DNA of 64,000 nucleotides from the NCBI GenBank assembly GCA_027886185.1, contig WOAB01000188.1:3596001-3660000 (forward strand), written 5' to 3'. The stretch is from Rheum nobile. Taxonomy: Eukaryota; Streptophyta; Magnoliopsida; Caryophyllales; Polygonaceae. Below are positions 22,020 through 33,250 of this stretch, one piece after another (position 1 is the stretch's first letter; every line of letters starts with the position of its first letter). Made by a program: the position numbers and the translations under genes. The notes under the pieces were generated by a model. It had not been told where the DNA came from and did not search any database. It worked only from the letters and a program-made list of their open reading frames with translations.

Positions 22020-22639
22020 ACCCTTGGTGTTACGTATCATATTTCATTTAAAGTATGTGCATTAGTGTATAATATTATGCATTTTTGTGAAAAAAGTATG
22101 TGTTGAGATTGAATTTTCATTAAAATGGCCATGTGTTGGCACATGTTCATTCAAAATAGTATTTTCTTATACTAATGAAAGTTAAAAACACATGAGTCAT
22201 TGTAATTTCAAAATGTGCACCAAATATGTAAGAATATGTGGTGTAGAAACACATAAAATATGGTGAACATAATATGTTATGCACAAACACATGAAAATGT
22301 GGTGCACAAACAAATGAAATGTGGTGCGCATAACATACTTAAAATATTGTGATGCTCAAACATATGAAAATAGAATGCACAAACGCATGGAATGTGATGC
22401 ATAAAACACATCAAATCTGATACACATATACGTATAACGCTACGCCAGACAAATAGATAAGTCTTTGATGCACAAATACATCAAATATGGTGCACATAAT
22501 AGCATAATTGTTAGCTTAAAAATGTACATTAAAATGTTAGGCACATTTTATATTACAACAATATCACATACTTAGAATATTGTGATAAATAGATACATGG
22601 AAATGGAATGTACAAACACGTGAAAGGTGCACAAATACT
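22020..22639. repeat. Degenerate short repeats (CACATGAAATGTGGTGCA type)
   Basis: From about 22130 a loose 20-30 bp motif, ACACATGAAA-TGTGGTGCAC and variants, recurs a dozen or so times, giving a monotonous AT-rich tract up to the CACTA end. No ORF. It could be the subterminal part of an unrecognised element. Confidence 0.5.
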
Positions 22640-23019
22640 CACTAGTACAAAATAGGCCTTTTAGCCCGTGCGTAATTTGACATTTAGCTCGGATATCGCA
22701 TGAAATAGGTCCAAGCTTCAGAGTGGTGTAATAATAGAGTATATAGCCCGGATGTAAAAAACACGCTCGGACTAAAAAAATCAATACTTTTTAGCCCGTA
22801 TATCCCGAATCCGGGCTCAAAAATTATATTTTATTTATAAAAAATGAACTTTTTTGCTCGAATATCTAAATATTCGGGCTAAAAAGTCCTTTAATTTAGA
22901 AAAACAATATGAAGCACCTAGTTCCACCAAGATAATATTTACTTGTATCAATGTATTACAATACTCGTGTTGATAAATCTGTGAAATCTTACTTCCTCTT
23001 TTGAGTGAAAAAAGATATA
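22640..23019. mobile_element. CACTA-type transposon, left terminus (family 1)
   Basis: Starts CACTAGTACAAAATAGGCC and carries repeated TAGCCCG/CGGGCTA motifs in both orientations (22660-22890), as expected for the terminal and subterminal repeats bound by CACTA transposase. The right end was not found before 32257. The Athila at 23025 and the gene fragments from 28189 lie to its right, so it may be the left edge of a gene-capturing element. Confidence 0.7.
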
Positions 23020-23024
23020 AAGAC

Positions 23025-24107
23025 TGATAACATCCAATTTATACATATTTTAGGAGTCTAGTTGCATACTAGAATAGTTCATTTGCATGCATATTTTATA
23101 TCTTTTATTATTAATTTTGTATTATTTGGCATTCGGAATCTACACTTGTGTTTTTATATGTTTCAGGCATTTTGGTCTAATTTAAAAGATGATACAAGAC
23201 TATTTTCAAAGGATCAAAATACACATGAAGCAAACGGATGTTAATGGGCCGCAATTCAAATATTCAATTGGGCCCATGGAACCGACGGATCAATTTGCTC
23301 GAAATTGGACGGAAGGGAGCAGCAGGAGAGAGCTCTCGGTTTTGGGGATTAGTTTAATATATTAAGAAAAGGGGAGTTTTTGGACTTGGACGTTACTTTA
23401 GGTTTAGTTTTGGCTGGAGTTTTGTTTTCTTTAGCTTTGAACAGCCGTAAGCACATAGAGGGATTGGATTTCATGAAGGAATTTTAAGCCTTTGCACAAT
23501 TCGAAGATTGGTATTATCGTTCTAGTATTTTGTCAATTTGGATTATTTTGTTATTGAGATTCAATTTTATCTTCAGTGTTTATTGCATAATCCATATATG
23601 TTGATGACTAGTTTAAATCTATTGATGTCTTCGATCATGCTTGGCTAAATTCCTAGTTCTAGGATTATGGTGATCCCGACAATGCGTATGTAATTAGAAT
23701 TATTTCTTTGTCTGAGTTGAAATAATATTTGATTCGTTCCTTGATGCTTTATGTCCATAGTAGCTTATGCGAATTGGATCCTATTAGGGTTTGAGACTGA
23801 AAGATGGTGACTTTAATAGGTAGTCAGGTAGGGTTTGAGACTGAGAGGTGATAACTTCTACTGGAATCCTAGGAATTGAACCTGAGTGTTATTTGTGCGA
23901 CAGCAACTTAATTATTCTTGAGGATTAATAGGCTATCATAGATGTTCTAGGTTTGAGTTGGATTAGCGGAGCGCGACAGCGAATGTTATTTCAGTTTATT
24001 CCTAGACTCTAAGTGCGTTAAAGGGTTTGGATGAGATTAGCTCTGCGCGACAGCGATTGTTAGTTTAGTCCAGGCACGTTTACTATCGTGTGAAATGAGT
24101 TAGTAGA
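23025..24107 (+). repeat. Athila 5' LTR, 3' end missing
   Basis: Starts TGATAACATCC; matches 26781-27865 closely, then breaks off at GTTAGTAGA where the internal deletion begins. It lacks the last about 290 bases and the primer site. Confidence 0.88.
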
Positions 24108-24379
24108 GAAAAAGACACTCTACTGGTCATGCTCCAATTGAATTCAAGCAAGGGGATCATGTGATTCTCTATCATCACAAATCGAGCATGTTTTCGGGAA
24201 GTAAGAGTACAAGATGGTCCGGTCCATACTACCTGAACCGAGTTCTACAAAATGATTCTGTGGAGCTATGGCATAAGAACTCGGGGTACTTTAGAGTGAG
24301 AAAAATTCGGTTGAAGCCTTACATAAAGCCTGATCCGATCAAGTTGGGTATCACTGACCCGCCTGATCCGAGTACATGA
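24108..24379 (+). pseudogene. Athila integrase C-terminus
   Basis: Open frame with GDHVILYHHKSSMFSG, RWSGPYYLNRVLQND, VELWHKNSGYFRV and RLKPYIKPD, ending in TGA at 24377-24379. This is the SH3-like C-terminal domain of Athila integrase. The start is cut by the deletion from the LTR, so it has no natural initiation codon. Confidence 0.82.
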
Positions 24380-26780
24380 CATTGGTGAAGGTCAAGCTAA
24401 CGACGTTAAACAAGCGCTGGATGGGAGGCAACCCATCAGGTATGTTCTCTGGAAAAAAAAAAGGGAAGCTTTAGCAAACTCGGGAAACTCGGTCGAGTTT
24501 TCGACCGAGTTGTCCCGACAGAAATAAACTCGGCCGAGAACTCGGTCGAGTTCTGGATCGAGTTTCGATCTGTCCGTTGCCTTCTTAAAAAAAACTTCTT
24601 TTCTTTCTCATGTTCCTTTCCACTCCTCTTTCCTACTACCCATATACCTGCTCCCATCTCACCATTACCATCCCGCTCTCTGCCTCTCGCCACCATACCA
24701 CACCCACCATGTCCGCCGGCGACCATCACTCGCCCAGATCCTAGCCACCCACCACACCTCCGTCTACCTTGCACCACACCTGCCGGCGTCTCTCTCTCCC
24801 TCACCACCGGCGAGCGACCAGCCGAGACCGCCGGCGACCCATACCACAACCTCGTCGTGCCCAAATCTGCTTGGCCCCACTGACCTGACCATCGGCTTGC
24901 TGTTGTCACGCCCTATCCCGATACCCTTCCAACCACACCACCACCGGCTCGAGCCACTGCTGCTGATCGACCCACACCCAGGCCCGCCTCCGCTTAAGGA
25001 CGCCATTGCCTCGCCTACACCTCACCATCTCTCCCTCTTTAATGGTAAATACAGTAACTCAACTAACTAATCATGTGATGCTTTAATTGTCACTGTTGTG
25101 CCTTAATTTGTCCTTGCTGAACCCGTTTGTTGCTAACTGGTGATTAATTTGCTAATTTTGTGATTGGTTTGGCTTATGTGATTGGTGACATGTAGTTAGT
25201 TGAAAGTGTTTGCTTTGTGCTATTCTTTGCTATTACTATCTGCTCTATTTGCCCAGTGAGTTATCTTTGCTAGATTGGCTTGTTTGTTGAATAAGGATAT
25301 GAAGGAAGGAGATCTGTTGAAATATTACGAGCCTGCCAATGACTTATTAGATGGATGGTGCTTCTACTTTTCTTTCGTTCTAGATCTGAAGATGCCTGAA
25401 TGCCTGATTTATTTGGTGAGTTTCTTTTCCTCTTTCTTCTATGTCTACATTGGGGACAATGTAGAAATTTAAGCTTGGGGGAGGGATAATTCCATGTGTA
25501 GACTTTGTTTGCATTTTAGTGTTAGTTTTCATATTTATGTGTGTTTGTTTTTCATTTTTTTTCATGCATTGCATAGCATATTTGCATTTGGATGTTGGAT
25601 TTGTTCCCCTGTTTATTCCTTTGTGGGTTCTTATAATGGTACATAAATTGTGAATCCTCTTAATATATCTTGGTTGTTAATATTACAATTGCATTATGAG
25701 CATGATATGATTGATTAAACTTTTGACAATGACCTGAGCATGTGGACTTTGATTGAGATGTGTTAGGACCGATACTCTAGACAAAATGTCCCGGTGAGCA
25801 TGTTAGCCTTTCTTGGACTACAATTGCATAAGTCCTCTTATTTTCTTGTGTGATCTCTCTTGGCTTGCTATCTCTAGAACTTGCTTCAATACCTCTTCGA
25901 GACTGCATTTAGGACTAATATGCATTACATTTTGATTGAGACATTATTTTTTCATGAGCCTATATCTTTCTTGACCACCCTAATATTATTTCCCTCTGCT
26001 TGAAGCCCTCTGAGCCTTATAGCCTTTTTCTTTTGAAGCTCCACAAAGCAATATGAGCCTATTATATATCCTACCTATCCAGGGGATTGAATTTTAGTTT
26101 GCTAAGTGTGGACATGGACTAAGCTTGGGGGAGGAGCATAAAATGGTGGGTGATCAATAATATGTGTCATTATGTTCATTAAGTTTGCTTCCTTCTTCTT
26201 CATTGAAAAAAAAAAATTCTGAAAAAAAAAGATCCGAAAAAAAAAAAAAGAAGAATGAAGAAGAAGAAAAGAAGTGCGTAGACAGAATGATGAACTTTGG
26301 GTTGTTGTTGAGCTTATTGTAAAATCAGTTTATGCTTGGTGTTATTTTTGTGAAGTTTTTTTCCCTGGATTTAGCACCACATGGCCAAATGTATCCATGC
26401 CTTATCAAAATACTTTGGCCCCATTACAACCCTATTTTGTGTCTCATGATTTTGTTTTGCATTGTTTCTAGCAGGGGAGATCTAGATATTGTTGCAAGCT
26501 TATGGTAATTAGCATTCAAAGTAGAGAATTGAGCGAAATACATATCCTAAACACATGAGTGTGAGTGGCTTTATTTTTTATCCTGGTGAGGTCTAGAGTA
26601 GAGGAACTAATTATTTTCTTGTCATTGATTGAGAAGCATCCTAGAAAGGAACTTGTCATTTGTTTGGACTTTTATGGTCATTGCTCACTTGTCTCTTGGA
26701 TTGAAACAACCTTTGCATATTTTGTGGACTCATTAGTTATGTACTTGTTTGGGACAAACAAGGTTTAAGCTTGGGGGATT
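24380..26780 (+). other. Athila 3' internal region with three purine tracts
   Basis: Holds GCGCTGGATGGGAGGCAACC at about 24413, a cluster of ACTCGGTCGAGTT palindromes (24477-24565), a C-rich low-complexity part (24600-25010) and AAGCTTGGGGGA tracts at about 25470, 26121 and 26767. Athila elements often carry an envelope-like ORF here; I see no long plus-strand frame that supports one. A-rich low-complexity sequence lies at 26205-26275. Confidence 0.65.
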
Positions 26781-28158
26781 TGATAATATCCAATTTATAC
26801 ATATTTTAGGAGTCTAGTTGCATATTAGAATAGTTCATTTGCATGCATATTTTATATCTTTTATTATTAATTTTGTATTATTTTGCATTCGGAATCTACA
26901 CCTGTGTTTTTATATGTTTCAGTCATTTTTGGTCTAATTTAAAAGATGATACAAGACTATTTTCAAAGGATCAAAATACACATGAAGCAAACGGATGTTA
27001 ATGGGCCGTACTTCAAATATTCAATTGGGCCCATGGAACCGGCGAATCAATTTGCTCGGATTTGGACGGAAGGGAGCAGCGGGAGGGAGCTCTCGGTTTT
27101 GGGGATTAGTTTAATATATTAAGAAAAGGGGAGTTTTTGGACTTGGACGTTACTTTAGGTTTAGTTTTGGCTGGAGTTTTGTTTTCTTTAGCTTTGAATA
27201 GCCGTAAGCACAGAGAGGGATTGGATTTCATGAAGGAATTTTAAGCCTTTGCACAATTCAAAGATTGGTATTATCGTTCTAGTATTTTGTCAATTTGGAT
27301 TATTTTGTTATTGAGATTCAATTTTATCTTCAATGTTTATTGCATAATCCATATATGTTGATGACTAGTTTAAATCTATTGATGTCTTCGATCATGCTTG
27401 ACTAAATTCCTAGTTCTAGGGTTATGGTAATCCCGACGATGCGTATGTAATTAGAATTATTTCTTTGTCTGAGTTGAAATAATATTTGATTCGTTCCTTG
27501 ATACTTTATGTCCATAGTAGCTTATGCGAATTGGATCCTATTTGGGTTTGAGACTAAAAGGTGATGACTTTAATAGATAGTCAGGTAGGGTTTGAGACTG
27601 AAAGGTGATAACTTCTACTGAAATTCTAGGAATTGAACCTGAGTGTTATTTATGCGACAGCAACTTAATTACTCTTGAGAATTAATAGGCTATCATAGAT
27701 GTTCTAGGTTTGAGTTGGATTAGCGGAATGCGACAGCGAATGTTATTTCAGTTTATTCCTAGACTCTAAGTGTGTTAAAGGGTTTGGATAAGATTAGCTC
27801 TGCGCGACAACGATTGTTAGTTTAGTCCAGACACATTTACTATCGTCTGAAAAGAGTTGGTAGATTACCTTAGATAGCCTACCTTCAAATAATTTGGATT
27901 AGATTAAGGAGAAGTGTGATTTTATTTACTGAAACATCGTTGTGGTAATCCTTAACCTTAGACACATTTATCCTATAGATTTTTGTTTGTTTTCTTTATT
28001 AGTATTTCATAGTTTAGTTATAGTTTTCCCCAATTCCTTATTTTCCTGGCTTAGTTCACTAATAGTGTTTCAATTAATATTACATTGGTCTCTGTGGGAT
28101 CGACACTTGATTACTACAACTGATCCCGTACACTTACGGGTAGATTTTAGCTACATCA
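26781..28158 (+). repeat. Athila 3' LTR, complete (1378 bp)
   Basis: TGATAATATCC directly after the purine tract TTTAAGCTTGGGGGATT, ending TAGCTACATCA before the AAGAC duplication. Confidence 0.9.
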
Positions 28159-28188
28159 AAGACACTAGAAGAGCGACATTAAACTTAC

Positions 28189-28519
28189 CATATGCTTTAT
28201 TGCCATGTCAAGTGACTTCTTCGAGAGTGTCCGTCCAAAGCCTGTGTGGTTTGGTGATGAAGCAGACTTCCCAGATAAGCTAGGAGAATATTTGTTATCT
28301 TGTCTTGGATGGGCTAACTTCCTCATATTGACTACTCATTCCACCATCTTGTTTCCCATAACCACGGGGCTTACTTCTTCATTCGCTTCTGGAGTACAAA
28401 CGACTCACAGCAGGCACTGAGCTACCGTAGAAGAGGAGTTTAATCCAGGAAATGTAGTCTGCTGCCTTGATTCCAAACCACTTCTTATTGTATTTTTCCT
28501 CTGGTTGTGCGTTTGCTAA
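28189..28519 (-). pseudogene. Captured exon of a Ser/Pro-rich plant protein
   Basis: Between an acceptor-like GATGTAG and a donor-like GTAAGT, one minus-strand frame reads LESRQQTTFPGLNSSSTVAQ, VVMGNKMVE, VVNMRKLAHPRQDNKYSP and SGFGRTLSKKSLD-like text (here TGFGRTLSKKSLDMAIKHM). This resembles, from memory, a family of plant proline/serine-rich proteins of the Arabidopsis At2g40070 type. Two in-frame TGA codons sit where Arg would be expected. It is one of several fragments on this strand that belong to unrelated genes. Confidence 0.45.
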
Positions 28520-29006
28520 CTACATCAAAACAAATATGAGTTTATGATATATTCTTTAGATCTAATAGTGAGAAACATAACCTCTTATGTAAAAATGAAA
28601 AAAAATAAGGAAAAAGAAAGATACGTAAGCTAAAGTATGCTCAAACTTAAATCCAACTTACAGAAGTAAACATGAATAAACTAAACTTCATTACGCCTAG
28701 AAAGTTCGCTATTAAATCAAATTATGATTATGAAAATATTAAAAGAACTTGGGCAAGAGTACGCCAAAACATAGAGCCAACAGTTGCAACACATATAACC
28801 ATAAAAAACAAGGAGTCAATTAATACAAATAGGAGATTATATGCAGCAAATAGTTAGTGATCCCAAACCCATGAAGGATATCTGGTGAAAGAAGTGCACA
28901 ACCTAGAAAGTTCCATCCACTTGTATGCAGGAGAACAAGGTAAAGGTTAAAACAGAATGCACAACAACCAAGGGCTAAGGTGGCAGAATTTTTGGAGGAG
29001 ATTGAC
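28520..29006 (-). other. Intron-like spacer between captured fragments
   Basis: AT-rich sequence between the Ser/Pro-rich fragment and the PRP31-like exons; no coding signal. It would hold intron sequence of one or both source genes and the junction between them. Confidence 0.45.
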
Positions 29007-29308
29007 CTGCACAGGTGTGAATGCTAAACTTGAAGTCAGACCAGAAGTAGCACCACTGCTTCCATAGTTCCTTCCCTTAAACCTAAAAGTAGATATGCTC
29101 AGAATTCAAAAAAGCCAAAGGAAGCATAAATAAGAACCAAAACTATAGCAATAAATGCCACATGACATAAATTATTGACTCATGATCAAAGCAGAAACAA
29201 CTCACTTTTTGGCAACTCTTGCAACAAGCTTATTGTGACTAACAGATACACGCAATTTCCCGCTGCCAGCTTGGCCAAGCATCCCATAACCTTCTTCCAG
29301 TCCATACC
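29007..29308 (-). pseudogene. Captured PRP31 gene fragment (two exons with intron)
   Basis: Minus strand exon 29308-29206 reads YGLEEGYGMLGQAGSGKLRV and then NKLVARVAKK; a GTGAGT donor and a TTTTAG acceptor bound an intron; exon 29082-29007 reads FKGRNYGSSGATSGL and TSSLAFTPVQ before another GT. Joined, the codons stay in frame (AKK-FKG). This is the C-terminal part of U4/U6 snRNP splicing factor PRP31. The last exon (GIEL...) is missing. Since the intron is retained, the piece was copied as DNA, not from mRNA. Confidence 0.8.
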
Positions 29309-29699
29309 CTAAGGACAAGGAACAACAATGACCAACATAAACCAAAAAACCAGGAAAGAAAAAGAAAATACACTCCAATCAAAACAAAAAAATCACAAGC
29401 AATGTCATATAGCATGCACTGACATTCCGACATCTATCATGCAAGGACTATCACATAACATAGTTTATGAAGCATAACACTTCTAAACTTTACAGGCAGG
29501 CAACAATGTGTCTCAGGATACAGAATTTCAGACACTGGTCTAAGATATTGCTGCAAGGAATTCCATGAAAAATACCCATCAACTATATGAGATATTTTCT
29601 AATTCCCAAGATACTAAAAATATCAAGCACAAATATCCAACTTTGCTTAGAGATACACAGAAACATTTAACAATTGAAGACAAGGTAGATCGAAAGCAA
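29309..29699 (-). other. Spacer between PRP31-like and TOC1-like fragments
   Basis: AT-rich; begins with the TOC1-type donor side at 29699 and ends at the PRP31 acceptor. No exon 2 of TOC1 is present, so the junction between the two source genes lies here. Confidence 0.5.
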
Positions 29700-29924
29700 T
29701 CACAATAAGCACAAAAACCAATCATTACCGTGATAAGAACACTTGCAAATCAGCCCGAAAACCTCCTCAGAGCTCTTCAAATCGTTTTCGCACAGCAAAA
29801 TCCTCACCTTGCTCCGATCAATAAACGGATCAGCACTCTTCCCGCTCATGCCAGCTCCAGCACCACTACCTTCGCCACCATAACCGCCTCCATCTTTGCC
29901 AAGAAGGGATTCACAATCATCCAT
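29700..29924 (-). pseudogene. Captured first exon of TOC1/PRR1-like clock gene
   Basis: From ATG at 29924: MDDCESLLGKDGG, a Gly-rich run, then FIDRSKVRILLCENDLKSS and EEVFGLICKCSYH, the start of the pseudo-receiver domain of TOC1 (PRR1), a nuclear repressor of the plant circadian clock. A GTAATG donor at the point where TOC1 exon 1 ends (after CSYx) supports capture of genomic DNA; the printed frame simply runs on into the intron. The rest of the receiver domain and the CCT domain are absent within the window, so this is not a working gene. Confidence 0.85.
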
Positions 29925-30051
29925 CTCAATTCAACAAACTCGCAACCAATTCCTTCAAAAAAAGGCCTCACAAGAAGAAAAGCTCTTCACAACCTCACTT
30001 CCATTAAGATTAGCCTATTAATGTTAAAAGTATTGAAAATAGATTTTCGGT

Positions 30052-30513
30052 TCACAAAGAGAAGACGGGAAAAAAGCTAATATTAGAGATAGAATCTCTC
30101 AAGTAGAAGCTCTTCAAAGATAGAGATGCCATAATTCTGCTCAAAATTAGGGTTCGAATTCCAAAAACCTCAGCCCTATAAACCCTATCCCGCCCAAAAT
30201 TCAGGCAAGCAGTGCGAACCAAATTCACCCACTCAGGCCACAGATGGGAAATCTGAAACGCACTCTCTTCACAAGAAGACCCCAAAATGCATCGTCCAAG
30301 CTCGGTGGATTCTCCGACATCTCCTCCCAATTTGTCGGTACTTTCCTGTCCACGAAACGACGTCGTCGATGAATATCGAAGCTCCTCCTTTTTCTTCTCT
30401 TCTTCTTCTTCGTCAAGCTCAAGCCCTATAAACCTGCATCTGGTGAGATCCTCCGCGTTTATGGTGTTCTCCGTCATATTCTTCACCAGCGCCTGACCAC
30501 CACCTTCCTTCAC
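30052..30513 (-). pseudogene. Possible captured fragment of a VAR3/OZ-like zinc-finger gene
   Basis: Minus-strand frame with an acidic run (LELDEEEEEKKKEELR), then SHLWPEWVNL and RTACLNFGRDRV. The last two strings recall plastid or mitochondrial Ran-binding-type zinc-finger proteins (VAR3/OZ family), with the residues between them missing. Recognition is weak and rests on memory. It may instead be 5' sequence of another gene. Its strand agrees with the three fragments to its left. Confidence 0.3.
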
Positions 30514-31111
30514 CGCTCCGCCGCGCCGCGCCGGATTCCGCTTTTCTCTCTGTGAAACGCGTTTTATGGGGGTTCTCCGTCATACTCTCTCTCCTCGTTT
30601 TTTGGGGTTTTACAGGTGAGGGGCAATTGTGTAATAGCTTTTTAATTTTAAATGAAATTGCAAAATTACCATCGCGTCCTTTATACACAAGCTCACTTGC
30701 TTTTTTTCCCCTTTTTCATTGTGCTTCAATCTGGACCGTCTGAAGCTCCATCCTACGGTGGAGATTTGATCTTAGTGTTTATCTTAAGGACCAATATCAT
30801 CCGAACGGCCCTCCACAATATTATTGCACTCATTATATTTTTATGCAGCTGGAAAATTTCATGCTTTCTTGTATTGGAACTATTGGTCCAAAAATCACCA
30901 TGTTTATTCAAGGAAATCTAGCTTCCTCAAATTACTTAATTGCAACACATGTAATCATTGCAATGTCGATGCTCTTGTTTGAAGATCAACATCCCAACTC
31001 AACACTTCTGGTGTTATTGTAACAAGAAAGAGTATAAAGAGCTTCCTTATTGGTACCATCTAAAATGGTTGTTGTATATGTGACTTTGTCACACTATCTT
31101 AATTGGAATAG
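30514..31111. other. Non-coding sequence right of the captured fragments
   Basis: GC-rich to about 30560, then AT-rich. I looked for a CACTA right end (GTACTAGTG) or a Helitron end and saw neither. Confidence 0.4.
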
Positions 31112-31670
31112 GTAAATGTTTTGGGCAGATTTTGTATTGTGACGCAATCCTCTTTGATTGTGGAGTTTATGGTCAAGGATTACACGTTGTAGGAATAAAA
31201 CAAGCTTTCTAGAGAGTAAATCGAAATTCTATTGATTTATGAAAGTATGAATGTATGTATATGATTGCGTATGTTACAACAGTTTGCACCCCCCTTATAT
31301 AGAGGTTCGATGATAATCCTACAAGTTATAGGATTTACCATACAAATAAGATAAGATCATGGCTTGGAGGCTAAGGTAGGATAAACAAACAAGCTAATAA
31401 TATTTCCTTATATGGGATAAGGAATATTATAACTCCTAAAGTAATATATCCTCTAGTGTATGTGTCTTGATGGGTAGCGCATCTTTCCGAAGTAAGGTTG
31501 TCACGAATAAGGAAAGTAGATCTTCCTGGACGCGTTGCTTGACGACCACTCTTCACAACTCCTAATGACGGTCATTCTTACAACGACATTCTTTGACAAT
31601 GATCTCGACGACATGTGCCTTTGCGTCTGGAGTCTGGACGCCTCTGGGGATACAAGGTCCATAACAATAT
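31112..31670 (-). repeat. Tat-type LTR (solo or 3' LTR)
   Basis: Minus strand TGTTATGGACC to GCCCAAAACA; bases 31120-31420 match the Tat 5' LTR at 61289-61602. It contains CTATATAAG (TATA) at 31294-31302. The side where a primer site should lie has none, and the flanks (GTAAA, ATATC) are not a duplication, so it is more likely a 3' LTR than a solo LTR, perhaps of the split Tat element at 48852-61602. The exact ends are estimates. Confidence 0.6.
31294..31302 (-). promoter_or_regulatory. TATA box in Tat-type LTR
   Basis: CTATATAAG on the minus strand, conserved at 61477-61485 in the other copy. Confidence 0.6.
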
Positions 31671-31703
31671 CCCTAAGGCATTTGGCAAGCGAAGCGTCTG
31701 GGA

Positions 31704-32257
31704 GTGGGAAACGTCTTTAATTTATTGCCTTGGAATTTGGACTTCACTAATAACGTCAAGTGTCTTGTCATAATTTTTTTCAAATTTCAAACGTACCTTT
31801 ACTTCTCATTTAATACAAAATTGAATAGTCTTTTCTCTTCACATCTATGCACCTTTACATTCTACAGAGGTACAATCTCATATTTTCTTCTTCTTCTTCT
31901 TCTCCATTTCCATTTTGCACAAAAACTTGAAGATGAGCACCTTCTCTTCTTCTCGCAACATATTCTCACAAAACCCTACCAAAGGGTTTCCTTCAGAACA
32001 AACCCTAAACCATTTACGAAGGCCATTGGCTTTTCAGAAGACGTCGTCATGATTGAACCAGACGAAATTGTCTATCAAGACCACTATTTCAACGGATAGG
32101 TGTGCATGTTCGAGTATCCCTTTAGGATTGGGCACAGACTCCCCTTCTCCCTTCTTGTGCTCTCCATCTTAACCTCCCTCCAGATCAGAATTGGCCAAAT
32201 CCTCCCCCAAACCTGGATGATCTTCCTTACACTGGACTTAATAATCAAGGCCCATAA
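31704..32257 (+). pseudogene. Transposon-protein-like ORF, 5' part (interrupted by E6)
   Basis: The frame reads VVMIEPDEIVYQDHYFNG, a TAG at 32097, then CMFEYPFRIGHRLPF, LVLSILTSLQI and GQILPQTWMIFLTL. This resembles the domain listed for putative gypsy-type transposon proteins in plants (PF04195), from memory. E6 is inserted at 32257; with one CATAA copy removed the frame continues at 45649 with IPFTIQDLLYTYSLAL. It is the insertion target of E6 and probably a remnant of an older element. Confidence 0.5.
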
Positions 32258-33227
32258 TGATGTGACATGGAATCCCATCAAGCTGCAAGACCAAGCCAAT
32301 AGTCAAGCTAAACCTAGACGAGAGGCAACGCTGCCACCATCGTGCTTCAAACTAGGGTTTTTCAAGACTGTCGCGCCAAAAACATCCAAATTGAGCTCCA
32401 CCAATTCCAATCATCAAGAGGGCCTAAATTTGGAGCCCCTAAAAAGTATTAGGCCATTTGGAGGAAGGATGCTCAATGAAGACACTAGAGACTCCATAGT
32501 AGTGGTGCTGACACGACCATCATTGAGGGGCCACGGTCATAAATTTGATCCACACGACTTGGTTCGAGCACCACTTATCCAATCTTCCTTAAGCTTTCCA
32601 AGGTGTCAATTTTGGCCTAGGGAAAGTGAAGGTGGCTCGGAGAAGTTGATCCCAAAAGGCCCAGCCGCGACGCCAGCGAATACAGCATGCGAGCCCGATT
32701 TTGTCTAGAGGCGCAATTTTTATCCACTCGTGCGTGTAGTATGATTTTTATATATGTTGGCTTTCATTTGCTTATATATATTGTGTAAACCATTTAGGGC
32801 CACCGAAGTTCTGATGTGGGAGAATGACGCGTTCGAAGTTGACTGAATACTTAGGTTTTTGGAGGCATGTAGAACTTTAAGTTTGCCGTTTTCATTTTAG
32901 AACAACCTTTTGAACTTGTAAGTTCTCATTCTTAAGTGTATTGTCTTGGTGAGTCATATACATTTCATTCTACTCTGTTTTGCTGAGATATCCAAAACGG
33001 TTGTATAACCTAGGTCCGTCATTTCCTTGGTGAACCAACAAACCTCTTTTTAAATCTATTTTTGCGTCATATCCAATATATCCAAATTGCATATCCTTTT
33101 TATTTTCTAGCAAATCGCAAATCCAAACCCTTTTGTCACATGATTGACGGCAAACCGAGACTTGATCCACACGAAGCCTTGGAGGTAGACTTTCCTTGAA
33201 CAAATATCCTTAGGCAGAAACACATCA
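32258..33227 (+). repeat. E6 5' LTR (970 bp) with open frame from its first codon
   Basis: TGATGTGACATGG to AAACACATCA; terminal inverted repeat TGATGTG/CACATCA is perfect. From the GAT codon at 32259 the frame stays open for about 149 codons (DVTWNPIKLQDQAN ... CEPDFV) to TAG at 32706, as expected if the LTR carries the polyprotein tail. Confidence 0.85.
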
Positions 33228-33229
33228 TT

Positions 33230-33241
33230 TAGTATCAGAGC
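33230..33241 (+). other. E6 primer binding site
   Basis: TAGTATCAGAGC, two bases after the LTR; initiator tRNA-Met type with one mismatch. Confidence 0.8.
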
Positions 33242-33250
33242 TTGATCAAG

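Larger units (their letters stand above)
23025..28158 (+). mobile_element. Athila-type Ty3/gypsy element, internally deleted
   Basis: Near-identical LTRs at 23025-24107 (truncated) and 26781-28158 flank 2.7 kb. A 5-bp target duplication AAGAC lies at 23020-23024 and 28159-28163. Internal marks of Athila, from memory, are the integrase C-terminus (SRWSGP-like box), the GCGCT...TGGGAGGCAACCCA motif at 24412-24437 and the AAGCTTGGGGGA purine tract before the 3' LTR. Primer site, gag, protease, RT and the integrase core are deleted. Confidence 0.88.

Noticed and set aside
24436..25006. Minus-strand ORFs of 157 and 80 codons in Athila
   Set aside because: They lie in C-rich low-complexity DNA, read Gly/Arg/Trp-rich text and are opposite to the element's strand.
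28164..28180. Helitron 3' end (CTAGT on the minus strand next to the Athila duplication)
   Set aside because: No hairpin precedes it and the site is continuous with the sequence left of the Athila insertion once AAGAC is accounted for.
29700..29924. Functional TOC1 gene
   Set aside because: Only exon 1 is present; the next sequence on the same strand is a PRP31 fragment.
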